Shown here: positions 22,886-35,600 of the stretch, in pieces
Layout of the letters: each line of letters starts with the position of its first letter
Position numbering within the stretch: position 1 is the first letter of the stretch
Origin: Anthoceros angustus
Taxonomy: Eukaryota; Streptophyta; Anthocerotopsida; Anthocerotales; Anthocerotaceae
DNA: 64,000 nt
Direction of reading: 5' to 3'
Assembly: GCA_010909165.1 (NCBI GenBank)
Contig: VJWM01000025.1
Location: 2,914,001-2,978,000, forward strand
Program-made: the position numbers and the translations under genes
Notes under the pieces: generated by a model
What the model saw: the letters and a program-made list of their open reading frames with translations, nothing else
Told to the model about the DNA's origin: nothing
Databases searched by the model: none

Positions 22886-25025
22886 ATGGAGTTTGTTAGT
22901 GGGGACGAGCGTGTGCCACGGAGCTTTGATTCCATCAAGGTAATTTTGATGCCATCCGGTGTGGGGGCAGGGAGATTGGATGCCTTGAGACTGGTTGTGC
23001 ACTTGGACCTGGATCTCGGGTTGCTCGGCTAGGGGTGTATGTGGATTACAGGGAGCTCAGTGATTTGTTGTTAAAATGCACAGGAGTATGTGGAGAGGGT
23101 TGGGAGCTCGTCCAGGGTGAAGAACATCGACGACTGGCTGCCCGTCACAGCTTCTAGGAAAGCCAAGTGGTGGTATTCTGCGTTTCACAATGTTACAGCG
23201 GTGGTTGGCGCAGGTGTGCTTGGATTGCCCCATGCCATGGCCCAGCTTACCTGGTATGTTTACGGCACGCGTGCTCGTATGTGTCAGAGTTTCGATGTTT
23301 CCTGGCTTGCATTGCCCACGTCCATGTCAGTCAGCTCTGCTGTTAGGTGACATGCTGTTTGTGGTGCAATCCGTGCAGGGGTCCGGGTATCCTGATTCTC
23401 GTTCTGTCCTGGGTTATCACTCTCTTCACCTTCTGGCAGTTGGTGCAGATGCACGAGATGGTTCCAGGCAAACGATTCGATAGATACCATGAGCTGGGTC
23501 AGGCTGCTTTTGGAGAAAGGTTGGGGCTCTTCATTGTGGTTCCTCAGACACTGACAGTGCAGATAGGCTTGGACATAGTCTACATGGTCACAGGCGGTGC
23601 GTCTCTGCAAAACATATATAGAAGTGTATGCCATACGCACCATGAGACGTGCCAAAAATTTGGCATTGCTCCTTTCATTGTAATCTTCGGTTCTGCTCAC
23701 TTCGTGCTGGCTCAACTTCCCAACTTCGGGTCCATCACTCTATTTTCCTTGGCTGCTGCCGTCATGTCTATCAGGTAACACTCCACCCAAAGTTCTTGAA
23801 CATAACTTTGTAGCCGCAGACATAGCCTGAAATTGTGCTGGTTTCTTGACGACACTTGCAGTTACTCAACCATTGCTTGGGTCACATCGTTAGCTCGAGG
23901 CAGAGATGGGAACCCTAGTTACCACTTACCATATTTCTCACATGGGCCTTCCTCAAGCGCAGACCACATTTTCGAAGCCATGAAGGCAACAGGAATTGTG
24001 GCTTTTGCTTATGCTGGTCACAGTGTAGCACTCGAGATACAAGCTCAGATTCCAACCACTCCAGAGAAGCCTTCCAAGAAAGCTATGTGGAAAGGTGTCG
24101 TCACAGCTTACGTTGTTGTTGCCTTCTGTTATTTTTGTGTCGCCATATGTGGATACTGGGCATTCGGCAACAAAGTGAAGGACAATATCCTACGCTCTAT
24201 CGAGCATCCCGTCTGGATCGTCGTCGTAGCAAATCTCATGGTGGTCATTCACGTCCTGGGCAGCTATCAAGTACGCGATTCAGCTTTTGCTCATTTTCCC
24301 ATAGAGTTTCTCGCTTCACTGACATAGTTCTAATGCTTGTCACTCGCCTTTCACCCTTGGCAGATGTATGCAATGCCTGTCTATGACATGCTGGAGATTT
24401 TCTTTGTCAAGTATTTTCGATTCGCTCCTAGTTTCCTTTTACGTTTGGTTCTACGCTCTTCTTACGTAGGTGAGTGTCAAAATAAGGAGTTGGGTTTTGC
24501 ACGGATGGAGCATATTTGTCTGTCCATATGCTAATTGAACTGGTTTGCTTGTTTGCAGCCTTCACCCTTTTCATTGCCACACTTGTACCCTTTTTTGATG
24601 CGCTTTTGGGTTTCTTTGGTGGGTTCGCACTGGCTCCCACGACATACTTTGTAAGTATTATTGTACTCGTGTAATATAATCATGTAACTTATATTATTTA
24701 ATAGTTTCTTAATCCTGTTTCGATTCCTGTTTTGCAGATGCCATGCATAATATGGTTGATCATATATAAGCCTCGCATTGGTAGTGTGTCGTGGTTCGTC
24801 AATTGGGTAAGGGGTTTTATTTATTACATGTTGCACTAATCTAACAGTGAATTTAACTTTGTTTTCATTATTATCTTATTTTATTTATACCTCGATGAAT
24901 TATCATGGGTGCAGGTTTGTATCATTCTTGGGGTTTCGCTCATGTTCAGTGCTACGATTGGAGGATTTAGAACGATATATGTCGATGCGAAAACATATAG
25001 AGTATTCCACAGAAATGAGTTGTGA
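22886..25025 (+). CDS. Lysine/histidine transporter-like amino-acid permease (LHT)
   Basis: This is a paralogue of the LHT at 17.8-19.7 kb, inferred to import amino acids. Eight exons join in phase: 22886-22939, 23084-23253, 23379-23774, 23862-24270, 24364-24469, 24559-24650, 24738-24806 and 24915-25025, giving 468 residues. The first 54-base exon ([18 protein letters not shown]) was chosen because it reaches the next exon in phase at a clean GTAATT donor. Hallmarks include [75 protein letters not shown] and [17 protein letters not shown]. The 106-, 92- and 69-base exons are identical in length and phase to those of the minus-strand paralogue. The extra intron near the 5' end is the main structural difference. 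Confidence 0.92.
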
Positions 25026-25434
25026 TCTTAACGATGAGTGGAATCCCAATGTAAGACACGAAATTGTATAAGTAATGTATTAGAGTTGGGATTTAAATGG
25101 ATTAGGTGCGTAGCTTTTGAAGTGTTGGTGAGTGGTAGAAGGGTGTGGCGCCCACAGTCATGAACGGATGCCAAGATAGAGGCTCCCATTGGCCTTGCCA
25201 GGATAAACCGGGCGAATCCGTGCCCAATGGCCAGAATGGTACTGATTCAGGTTACACCATACCATGCGGCGAAACGGCGTCCGCCCGGCGCAACGTTGTG
25301 TGCCACAGGGTTAAGGTGTCGCCGGTTTCGCCGCCCGGGCCTCGCGGCATCAGGATTCAAGCTCGTGAGAAGCTGCGGCTGCGACGGACGCCTGTTGTGT
25401 TCCAGTCACCAAGCTCGGGATCAGCACACCAGCA

Positions 25435-25458
25435 AGCAGCAGCAGCAGCAGCAGCAGC
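25435..25458. repeat. AGC trinucleotide repeat in the LHCB5 leader
   Basis: Eight uninterrupted AGC units end three bases before the LHCB5 start codon. They are therefore almost certainly in the 5' untranslated region. Confidence 0.9.
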
Positions 25459-25461
25459 GCG

Positions 25462-26826
25462 ATGGCGGCAGCGTTGGCGGGATCGGCGTTGGGAAGGGCG
25501 GAGCTGCTGGGCCAAGCCATTGCGGCTGCCCCCGCCCCCGCCAAGGCCGCTGCCCGGGCCCCAGCGCAGATCGTGTCCCTGCTCGGGAAGAAGAAGGCGG
25601 CTAAGGCTGCTTCCAAGAAGGCCGCGCCTGCTGATCCTGAGCTCGCCAAGTGGTATGGTAGGTGTCCGGGCATTCTCTCCCGTGTGGTTTGCATTCGGTT
25701 CTGGACAATGCAGCTCGGTAACATGCGTGCGGTGTCTGTGGTGATGGTGTGCAGGCCCGGACCGGAGAATCTACCTGCCCGAGGGTTTGCTGGACAAGTC
25801 CGAGGTGCCGGCCTACCTCACGGGAGAGGTGCCCGGGGAGTAAGTGTTTGTGATGCATTGAAGAATGTTGTGGAATGGCATTTGTGCGTCCTGTTGTTGC
25901 GCGGCTTCTCATGCTTGGTTGTTTGCTCTTCTTGCTCTGCAGCTACGGGTTTGACCCCTTCGGTTTGTCGAAGAAGCCCGCGGACTTCGACAAGTGAGTT
26001 GCGGCACTTGCCGCTGGATGTGGAACGGAACGGAAGGGATCCTAGGTAGAGTTCGAGACTGCTGCACGGTGTGTGTGCTGACGGCATTATTGCTTGCACT
26101 GGCAGGTACCAGGCGTACGAGTTGATTCACGCTCGCTGGGCCATGCTTGGCGCAGCTGGCTTCATCTTGCCCGAGGCATTCAACAAATACGGTGCCTCTT
26201 GCGGTCCTGAGGCTGTCTGGTTCAAGGTTAGTGTCTTACCTTGTAATGTACGTGTCTGAAGATGTTACCAGGCTATGGATCTGATTTTCGTGCTTTGACT
26301 CACAGACCGGCGCTCTGCTTCTTGACGGCAACACTTTGGAGTACTTCGGAGCTACCGTGCCTGTCAACCTAGCTGTTGCTGTGATTGCCGAGGTAGTCCT
26401 TGTAGGCGGTGCCGAGTACTACAGGGCGACCAACAAGTCACCCTTGGGATCTGTAAGTCTGCTGCTTTGCCCGTCCTTTGCTGGCTTCTTTGTTCAGGAC
26501 TGTAGCCTGCGATTGAGCAGGCATGGTTTCTGAACAGAGTTGTATCTGCCTCCCCTGGCTTGGTGCAGGACTTGGACAGGCTACACCCCGGTGGTGCCTT
26601 CGACCCCTTCAACCTGGCCAAGGACCCGGACACCTTCGCTTTGTTGAAAGTGAAGGAGATCAAGAACGGCAGACTGGCCATGTTCTCCATGCTCGGATTC
26701 TTCATCCAGGCCTACGTCACTGGCGAGGGCCCAGTCGAGAACTTGGCTGCTCACTTGAGCGATCCCTTCGGCAACAACCTGCTGACGGTGTTGCAAGGTG
26801 GTGCGGAGCGAGTCCCGACCTTGTAG
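25462..26826 (+). CDS. LHCB5: Chlorophyll a/b-binding protein CP26 (LHCB5), photosystem II antenna
   Basis: This minor antenna protein of photosystem II sits in the thylakoid membrane and binds chlorophylls and xanthophylls. Six exons join in phase: 25462-25657, 25755-25839, 25943-25993, 26106-26226, 26306-26452 and 26569-26826, giving 285 residues, a normal length for CP26. An Ala/L/K-rich transit peptide occupies about the first 50 residues. Mature landmarks are [33 protein letters not shown], the first helix [14 protein letters not shown] (ExxxxR chlorophyll ligands), [12 protein letters not shown] and the third helix [18 protein letters not shown], where Glu and Arg pair with those of helix 1. 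Assignment to CP26, not another LHCB, rests on the [21 protein letters not shown] and [13 protein letters not shown] blocks. It is convergent with the LRR kinase gene, with only about 180 bases between stops. Confidence 0.95.
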
Positions 26827-27005
26827 ATGTCGAGCTCACATACTAATCTTTCATCGAGCAAATCCTTCCAGGAGGTGTACAAAGCAAAGTAATTGTGCCT
26901 GCAGAGCCCGCAGGGGAAAAAACTTTTTGTTTCGTAAATTAAAACTCATATTGGTGGACGGGATCTTCTATCTTCCGGTCCAGGAGTAGGCTTCACTACT
27001 GTGTC

Positions 27006-29583
27006 TTAGCCATTTCTGGACCCCACAACCTGCCCTGGTCTCCGGATTCCCTGCAACATTTGTACAACCGTCTTCATCTCTGGCCGCTGTGATGGAAGCA
27101 CTTCTGTGCACCTCAGCGCTATGCTTAAGACGAACAGTAACTCTTGCCGCATAGCCGTCGTTAAACAAACACCCGATCGAAGCTCCGGATCGATCACCTC
27201 CTGGATGAGGTCCACCTTCAGGTTCACAGATTCCTTCAACCATCTCACCAAATCGTTGCCCTCGTCGCACCGTCTTCCGCTCAAAAGCTCAAGCAACACC
27301 ACACCGTAACTGAACACATTGCTACTTGGAGTGACACGGCTTGTGTATGCATACTCTGCGAAACCCACAATTACGGTCACCCTGAGGTTAAGACAGATCT
27401 ATGACAAGAGTACTGCAGACTTTGCTCTTTGGATGGAAGCGTGATGAAATACCTGGAGCGATGTAGCCGCTGGAGCCGGGAAATGTGGCAACCGATTCTC
27501 GGTGCACCTTGGTCGGATCCAGTATCCTGCTCAGCTCCACGTCTCCAACCAGAGGCACAAATTCTTCATCCAGCAGGATGTTGCTTGAGGAAATGTCCAG
27601 GTGCACCGTAGGAGGCTGGTAACCCTGGAAGAACGCAAGGCCCTGTGCAATCCCCAGGGCAACCTGATACCTTCTTTCCCAATCTAAGGCCCATGCATCG
27701 GAATCCAGAAGCTGCCGCAGAGTGCCTTGCGCCAAGGTGTCCTTATACATGAGCAGCAACTTCTGGTTGAGGATGAAGAAGTGGATCGGGCGCAAGATGT
27801 GCTTGTGTGCCAGACTTCGAAGCGATTCCAGCTCGCCCGTGATGTGATCCGCATGAGCTTCGAGTATCTTCTTGTCCACCTTCACCCTCTTGATCAAATA
27901 CCTGTGATCGGACTCCAGCGCGCCCACGCGATACAGCGTGCTGTATTTGTTTGCGCTCACGATGTCTTCCTGCTTGAAGAGCTCTTTCAGCTCGTCCTGC
28001 GCAGTGAAAGAATGCTCGGAGTCCTCTACGGACCTGGAAAAACTGAAGTCCTCGCTCTGGGGAGTTGGAAAATCGTGCGGAGTTTCTGCATCCCCCTTCT
28101 GTGGAATCACTCCGTTGGGTCTCGATTTTAGAACGGGAGTTCCCTGAGCTGTCACCGGCGCTGGAAATTTGGACCTGCAGAATCCGAGCAAGAAGAAGAG
28201 CAGGACAAGCAGCATCAGGATCCCCAGTACCACAAATCCTGCTAACCCCCAGGTCCCCGTCTTCCGTGTTGCTCCAACGGGGGATGGCGCGGCAGCCGGA
28301 AATTTGGAGCCGTTCGCTGTCAGCTTGCACTCCTGTAGCGGGGACCCGCAGAGGCCCCTGTTTCCTCTGAAGCTGCTCGGGGCACTGGCAGTGAAAGCGG
28401 GGGATTCCGGCACAGGACCTGTCAGCTGGTTGTTAGAGACGTCGATGAACGTCAGGGACGCAATCCGAGCAAGGTCTGATGGAATGCTGCCGGTGAGCTG
28501 ATTGTTCGAGAGATCCAGAACCTCGAGCTTGGAGAGAGCAGAGATGTTTGCGGGAATGGCCCCCGTGAGAGCATTGGAGCGAAGGATTAGCCGCCGGAGG
28601 TTTTGGAGTTGTCCAATCTCCTGAGGGATGTTCCCGCTGAAGCCATTTGCTGCTAGATTGATCCTGGTCAAGCTGGAGATGGCACCGAGCTGCGGAGGAA
28701 TTGAACCTGACAAGTCATTGGAATGCAGGTTCAGCTTTGCCAGATTCTGTAAGTTCTGAACCCAAAGCGGAATGCCTCCGGTGAGGTTGTTGAACTGCAC
28801 ATCCAGCACTCGCAAGTTGAAGCAATTTGACAGACTAGCGGGCAAGCTCCCGTTGAGGGAGTTGCCTTGCAGAAGCAGGTGTGTCAGATTCACAAGATTT
28901 CCCAGTGTCTCCGGGACAACACCTTCCAGCCTGTTCCCGTTCAGATTCAGGATGACGAGATTCCTCAGCTGGCCAATTGTGGCGGGAAGTCTTCCAGTGA
29001 GCCCGTTGTTGGAAAGATCGAGAACCTGCAGATCGATTGCACCTGCACGCAGCAGATCACCTGGAATGGGCCCTGAAAACTGGTTTCTGGACAAATTTAT
29101 GACCGTCAGCGTGGAGCTCAGATTCGAAGGAACTAAACCCGTGAAGTTGTTGCCCGACAGATCGAGAAAACGAAGAGAACTCAACCGGCCCAAGCTGTCG
29201 ACTGGAGTGCCCCTGAGACCCTGGCCGGGCAAGGACAGGGAAATCACTGCAGATGTGGAGGGATCACAGGTGACTCCAAGCCAGCCGCAAGCTGTAGGAT
29301 CGGAAGAATTCCAGGTAGAGAAGGAAGACACACCAGTGGTGATCTGGACGACAGAGTTGCGGAACTGCAGCAGGCCCTGAGCGTCTTCAGATTGTTGCGT
29401 GAGAACGACTCCTGCTGCAAATTCTATGCCCACCAAGAGTACGAGGAAGGTAGCAAGTACCACTACGGGAGTAATGCAGTGCAGATGAACGCAAAATCTG
29501 GCTGTTCCCATGTTGCCTACTTGGAACAGCCTCTCACACAACAGTGGCAAAGGACATGGCATGCTCATGAAATCGGCAGGCAT
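27006..29583 (-). CDS. LRR receptor-like pseudokinase (PXC3/At2g41820-like)
   Basis: This membrane receptor is predicted to sense an extracellular ligand and signal without phosphotransfer. Two exons (27453-29583 and 27006-27355) give 826 residues from the first ATG. The Met at 29511 (MGTARFCVHLHC) gives a better signal peptide. The order is signal peptide, LRR cap (DAQGLLQFRNSV, CGWLGVTCD), about twelve leucine-rich repeats, transmembrane helix (GLAGFVVLGILMLLVLLFF), juxtamembrane segment, kinase fold. The kinase keeps the beta-3 Lys (YLIKRVK) and the APE region (GYIAPEYAYTSRV, read across the intron). It lacks a Gly-rich loop. The catalytic loop reads HLDISSSNILLD in place of HRD-K-N, and DFG is replaced by GDVELS. 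The same substitutions characterise the Arabidopsis At2g41820 group as I recall it. Catalytic inactivity is therefore inferred. Confidence 0.88.
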
Positions 29584-30018
29584 TTGGATACCTTTGCAAT
29601 TTTGGACTGAAGGACACCGGCGAACATTGTGTGCTCACCGGTTCCAGTTCCTGTTATTACGCCACGTGGCAGAAGAAAATAACTCTGCAGGCCGCAGCAG
29701 GCCTAGTAGCAGCAGAGGGACTGGACATGTTGGGCCTTCTTCTGCTGGTGATCTGCATCACGAGACTCAGAGTTTGGAACAGTCTCGAGCATTTCCCAGA
29801 TATTCCATTGGCTGGGACCCATCGAGTCTGCGGGAAATGATATATCCGGCTTGTCTGCACTAGACCAAAATCGGAGTCAAGTACATCCGTAACAGTTTGA
29901 GAAGTTGCCCACCAGGAGATGCTGATGCTTACTTTGTACAAGTCGGACGAAGGAATGAGCTGCACCAAATGGTGGAACCAAGCGCTTAATTATCCACTAA
30001 GGACTGCATCAGGGCCTC

Positions 30019-32253
30019 TCAACTTGGAACGGTGCTGCTTGGGGAAACCACAGATTTTGCAGGAGTCAAGGTCACGTGGAAACATAAAATTGCAGAAGCA
30101 TAGCCAGGAGACGTACCGGGTGGAGAGCGCTTGGCGCGATCAAGATACGATAAGCACACAGCACTGCATAAGAGTGCAACGATGCAGAAGCCAAACATTG
30201 TGCTGTTCTCCAGTGGCTGTAGACGCGCAGCCTAGCATGCCAGAGGAAGAGGTTACTGATTGGACATACTACTGCACATTGTGCTGATGCTAGGCATGGC
30301 AGTTGCACACTACAACTTACTCTGAATAATATCCACCATAGCATAACATTTGTGGGTGCTTGATACAAGGTCATGATGCCAGCTCGCCTGTCATTTGGCA
30401 AGTGTCTGCAGACAGCAATTCTCACATTCTCATCACATCCCTACTCGATATGCCATTTAAGCGTCAGGAGGAAGAAGTACTTACATGCTCCTTAGGCGAG
30501 CAAGAGATGGCAAGACGATGCCCACACAAATGTTGAACACGCAAAACACAAACACCAACACGTAAACCTCCTGCGCAAGGTAAGACTCAGTAGCTTATCA
30601 GGCCAAGAAAGGCATCCATTGGATTAGGCTAGCTACAAAAATGACAGCTTCCGCTGCCCTTCACATACCTGATAATCATAGGCTGCGATGAAAAGAGCAC
30701 CAGCCGATGCAATAAATGCCCAAGGTAGGAACTTTTCAGGATGCATGAACCAAGGTCCAGACAGGAGACAAGAGGCAATTATGCTGCCAAGAATTATGGA
30801 AGCCATCAACTGAGTGTAGATTGATCCAACTTGCACATGCCGACCATCTGCCTGATTATGCATTAGGACAGGATAAACTGAGCCTTTGAAGAATTAATCA
30901 CATTCTGCATGGAAAATACACTAGAATCCAACAGACAACTGGGCGTCAGTTTGTATCCTGTCTTCGATAGAAAGCTCACCACAAGAGTTGGAGTCCAGAG
31001 CAGCCAAAAAGTTGATACAGAGAACCCAAAACTTGCTTGCACCAATCCAAGGAGGAGAACAGTTCTGTCTGCAGAAGGCAATAACTTGTACATTCCGATT
31101 ACCACAAGTCTCTTCAGTAACTTACTTGGGAGAAAGAAGAATGCAAAGAATGGAGACCTACCCTTCACAGAGTGCAAAGCATGTGACGCTGATCTGATTA
31201 CATTAACTCGAGGAATGGTCCGATTCTCAGCCCATGTAGTGCCAATGAGGACGACACATAATCCTGTGAATACAGCGGCCACAACCGAGGAAGAGGATGT
31301 CTCGAAGCCTTGAATTGTGACCAAAACATTGGCCATCGCTCCACTTCCAAGGCCCATGACTGCTGCACCAACTGTCATCACCCAGAATGTTGCTACAAGC
31401 CACTCTTGCTTGAAGCCCATCTTCACACGTACAGACCGACAAGGAGGATGTCAGCTCAACGGGAACCATCAGAGCTCAGAGAGCATCAAGATGACAAATT
31501 GCCCTAAACGACAAAGGCAACTGGGGAAGTAGAAGTTCACACCTTCTCGTGCTCTACAACCATCCAGGCCTCGAAGGTAGATGAGAAAAGAGATGTAGCC
31601 ACCCCAAGAAATATGTGTGCAAAGCATAACATATTGAACTTGCTGGACAAGCTGAACAAGCAGCCCATGAGGTGCAGTATCCCAAACAGGATGCATCCTC
31701 GTTTCCGACCTCTGCAGCAACAATTGTCTCAAAGTGGGTAACAAATCTCATCCAACGTAACAAGCCATACATTCTGCGACGAAATCTAGTTGCTCCTTAC
31801 ACAGAGTCAGCTACTGCACCAGCAAAAGTTCCGAACAAAAGCGCACTTCCATGTCCGACTGCCAGCAGAAATGCAATGTCTCTTCTCTTCAGTCCATAGT
31901 TCTCATAACGATTCTCTCTCCACACAAAGTGCTGCTGAAAGGCCACTGCATCCACGGATGTTCTCTCTCAGCATTGCCCGGTACCAGCAAATCTACAAGC
32001 ACCTGAAATTCATCACATGAAGCACAACAACGACAATGATCGACAGCTTACACGCGGCAGCAAGGAAGGGCAGGAGGAAGGACCGCTGGAACGCAAAGAA
32101 GGAAGGAGGGAGACGAGTCAGGCTAGCAGCTCGATCAAGATGGGAGACTGTCCAGTTAGGCTTCAAAACTCTGCGTCCATACAGAAGCAAAGTGCAGGCC
32201 CCTAATAGCCATCCGTAGAGCCAGGGCGGTCCTTGCCATTCTTCGTCTGCCAT
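30019..32253 (-). CDS. MFS transporter, MFSD5/MOT2-like (putative molybdate-anion transporter)
   Basis: This is a multi-spanning major facilitator protein of the MFS_5 type, annotated in plants and algae as molybdate-anion transporter. Its substrate here is inferred. Nine exons join in phase: 32052-32253, 31801-31945, 31543-31711, 31162-31420, 30980-31068, 30669-30851, 30485-30570, 30321-30405 and 30019-30216, giving 471 residues. Landmarks are the A-like motif GAVADSVGRKRGC, FLGVATSLFSSTFEAWMVVE (the family's signature segment after helix 4), MGFKQEWL, GLVQASFGFSVSTFWLLWTP and LPNDRRAGIMTLYQAPTNVM. The second exon's acceptor was chosen because alternatives run into a stop. The segment after WWILFR is about ten residues shorter than I expect for the family, so the last exon's start is the least certain. 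It is transcribed divergently from the PPR gene, 389 bases apart. Confidence 0.82.
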
Positions 32254-32641
32254 TGAAGCTGTGTTGCTGCCCACTTACTGAAGTAATCGCTGTATCCTGA
32301 AAGCATCTGAACTGATAAGTTGTTTCTCTTTCTCATCGCAAGAAATGTCTTAGAGGATGAGACTTGTGGCGAAGATACATGGATGGTCCACTTTGAGGAT
32401 CGTGGTGCCCGATTACCATTACCCAGAGCTGTTATGACCCTAACTCTCCCGCGTCTGGTGAAAGGGGAATCTTCGTGCCGATGGCGATGGCTTTGCGTGC
32501 GGTGGAGCCGTACTTTGGGCAAAGTATTACTGGCTTCCTCCTGGCTGTGTACCACAGACTGGCACCGGGTTGAGAAGATCTATGTGGAGGATCGTGCAAC
32601 GCTGTGATCACTAGTTTGATGCGGGAGCACAAGAGGAAAAT
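32254..32641. promoter_or_regulatory. Shared 5' region between MFS and OSB-PPR genes
   Basis: Two divergent genes start 389 bases apart, so this interval must hold both promoters or act as one bidirectional promoter. I see no convincing TATA box for either. This is an inference from layout. Confidence 0.4.
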
Positions 32642-35600
32642 ATGAGGAGAACTGGTGCTTGGGGCGAGAATTTGGTTTCCGCATGTCTCCGATGCCGGAG
32701 TTGCAGCGTCTGCATGCCTTTTGAAGTATGGTGTAAGCATCTGTCGAGCCTGCAAGAATCCACACAGCCCCTCAGACCTGCTGGGAGGTCGGGTAAGTGG
32801 CACGGCTCCTGTCACAGTTCCAGCTGGTGGACTTTGAATTGGGGTGAGAGTTGAGGTTCTAATGCGTTCTGCTGGGTGGCAGATCAGCCCATTGTCCAGG
32901 ATGCGTCGTGGGAGAATTTTCTGGCTGATCCTTCTCGCTGGGTGGACATCAGATCGAACAAGGTAGAATATTTTTGCGAGCTGGTGATGCTATATTTGTT
33001 TTAAAGGTTCCAACAGCGAATGAGGCCTTGGCAATGCGTTGCATTGTTCACAGTTTGTCGTGATCGCCACAGACAAACCTCAAGTATGCCGACTCCGGGC
33101 ACAGCACACCAAGGGAGGGCCTGTGGCTTGGGTCTCCTTCTAATTCTGGATGGGTTGAAACGAAGATGTCAAGGAAAGTACTCCCTGCTGCATCCACGGT
33201 GTCTTCCCCTAGCCCTGGTTTGCCTGCACAAAGTGATGGGCATCCTCCTTTCAGGTACCGCTTGATTTGGTTGGTACGTTTGCACTCCCATTTTTGGGTT
33301 GTCGACTGACATGTCTGCTGGTTGGTTGCGAGCTCTGTAGGTTGGCAAGTAGTGACGATGTTGAAGCCTGGATCAAACTTTGTGGAGAGGGACAGCTTAT
33401 TGAGGCTTTTGAGGTGTTGGACCTCATGGAACGGAGTGGAATTAAGGTGTCCGCTGAGATGTTGCACCACCTTCTGAAGCAGTGCATCACAAGGAAGAAT
33501 TTAGATGTTGGCAGACGGGTCCATGCGCTCTCAACTAAAAATGGGTACGAGTCCAATTCGGTCTTAGGAACCCACTTCATCAGGTTATATTCTTTAAGTG
33601 GGAAATTGCTCGAGGCTACTCAGGTGTTTAGCAGACTGCCTGCACCAGATACATTAGCATGGACTGCAATCATTTCAGCATACAGTGAGAACAAACAAGC
33701 CTGGCAAGCGATCCAGCTTTATCATCGTATGCGGCAATCAAAAGTGAAAGCAAATGATTACACATTTGTGGCTGTGTTGAAAGCTTGTTCTACTGCAAAA
33801 GATTTATCATCCGGCAAGCTGGTCCACTCTGATGTGATGGAGAAGGGGTGCAAGTCGAATGTGTTTCTTGGCAGTATCCTCATGGACATGTATTCAAAAT
33901 GTGGGAGTTTGGAGGACGCTCGTCAGGTCTTTGACTCTTTGTCAAAGAGAGATGTGGTGACATGGACAGCCATGATTGCAGGATATGCTCAGCGTGGGAT
34001 TGGTGAGGAGGCTCTCAAGCTTTTCGATAGTATGCTGCAGGACCAGGTGACACCAGACAGCTTCACGTATGCGAGTATTCTAAAAGCTTGTGCAAGCATA
34101 GGGGTGACACAACAGGGTAAGCAGATTCATGCTCAGATCTTACAGAGGGGACTTGAAACTGACAGCTTCATTGGGAGTGCCCTCGTGGATATGTATGCTA
34201 AATGTGGTAGCCTGGATGATGCTCGCTTGGTGTTTGACAGATTGCCAAAGCGAGATGTGGTGACATGGAGTGCCATACTTACCGGATATGCTCAGCAAGG
34301 GCGTGGTCAAGATGTCTTCAAACTATATGAGACCATGAAACAAGAAGGCGTCATGCCCGACAAGTTTGTCTTTGCCAGTGTTTTAAAAGCATGTGCTGGT
34401 GTAGGAGCTGTTCAGGATGGGCAACGGGTTCATGCTGAAATCATGGAAAGGGGACTGCAGGGGGATGTGTTCGTTGGGAACACCCTGGTAGACATGTTTG
34501 TAAAATGTGGCAACCTAGAAAAGGCCCAGAGAGTGTTCGACACCTTGCCTGCCAAAACCACGATGACATGGGGTGCCATGATTGCAGGATATGCTCAGCA
34601 GGGTCTTGGCCATGAAGCTGTCAAATTGTATAAGAGCATGCAGCAGCAGGGCTTGACACCAGATCAGGTGGCGTTTGTGAGCATTCTCAAGGCTTGTGGC
34701 ACCTTGGGAGACAAACAAGAGGGTCAGCAAATTCATGCTCAGATAGTGGATGCAGGGCTACAGGACAATGGCTTTGTAGGGAGCGCCTTGGTGGACATGT
34801 ATGCCAAGTGTGGAAGTTTGGAGGACGCCCGCAAGGTGTTTGATAGTTTACCCTCAAAAGACTTGGTCACATGGAGTGCCATGATTACTGGATATACACA
34901 GCACGGGCTTGGCCATGAAGCTCTCCAACTATACATGTGCATGCAGCAACACGGCATTGTGCCGGACCATGTGACATTTGTGAGTGTACTGAAAGCATGT
35001 AGCAGCATTGGTGCCATTCAAGAGGGCAAGTGGATCCACTCCCAAATCCAGGAGAGGGGGCTTGCAGCAGATGTTTTTGTTGGCAGCACCCTTGTGGATA
35101 TGTATGCCAAGTGTGGCAGTTTGGAAGATGCTCAAGGAGTGTTTGACAGATTGCCATCGAAAGATGTGGTCACATGGAGTGCCTTAATTGCAGGTTATGC
35201 AGAGCATGGACTTGGTCATGAGGCCCTCAATCTCTATGCAAGAATGCAACAAGATGGGATGTCGCAGGCAAATGAGGTCACATTTGCTGGCATTCTGAAA
35301 GCATGTAGCATCGTAGGAGACCTACAGAAGGTTAAGCAAGTCCATGCCGACATCTTGGACAGGGGACTGGAGAAGAAAACGATAGTAGGTAACACTCTGA
35401 TTGACACCTATGCAAAGTGTGGGAGTCTTGAAGAAGCCCGAACAGTTTTTGATGGGCTGTCAGAGAAGGATGTTGTGACTTGGAGTAGTATGATTGCAGG
35501 ATATGCTCAGCATGGACTTGGTCTGGAAGCTCTGCAACTCTATCTGAGCATGCAACTGGTGGGAATAATCCCGGACGTTGTTACAGTAGTGATAGCTTTG

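Noticed and set aside
22594-22943. Frames with Ala-Pro or Leu-Gln runs as N-terminus of the plus-strand LHT
   Set aside because: These come from the hexanucleotide microsatellite and do not join the next exon in phase. The short exon at 22886-22939 does, and it encodes a plausible N-terminus.
31946-32051. Alternative acceptors for MFS exon 2 near 31990 and 32000
   Set aside because: Starting the exon there runs into an in-frame TGA before the conserved FQQHFVWRENRYENYG segment.
34515-35157. Minus-strand frames opposite the PPR array
   Set aside because: They mirror the repeat periodicity of the plus-strand PPR motifs and have no motifs of their own.
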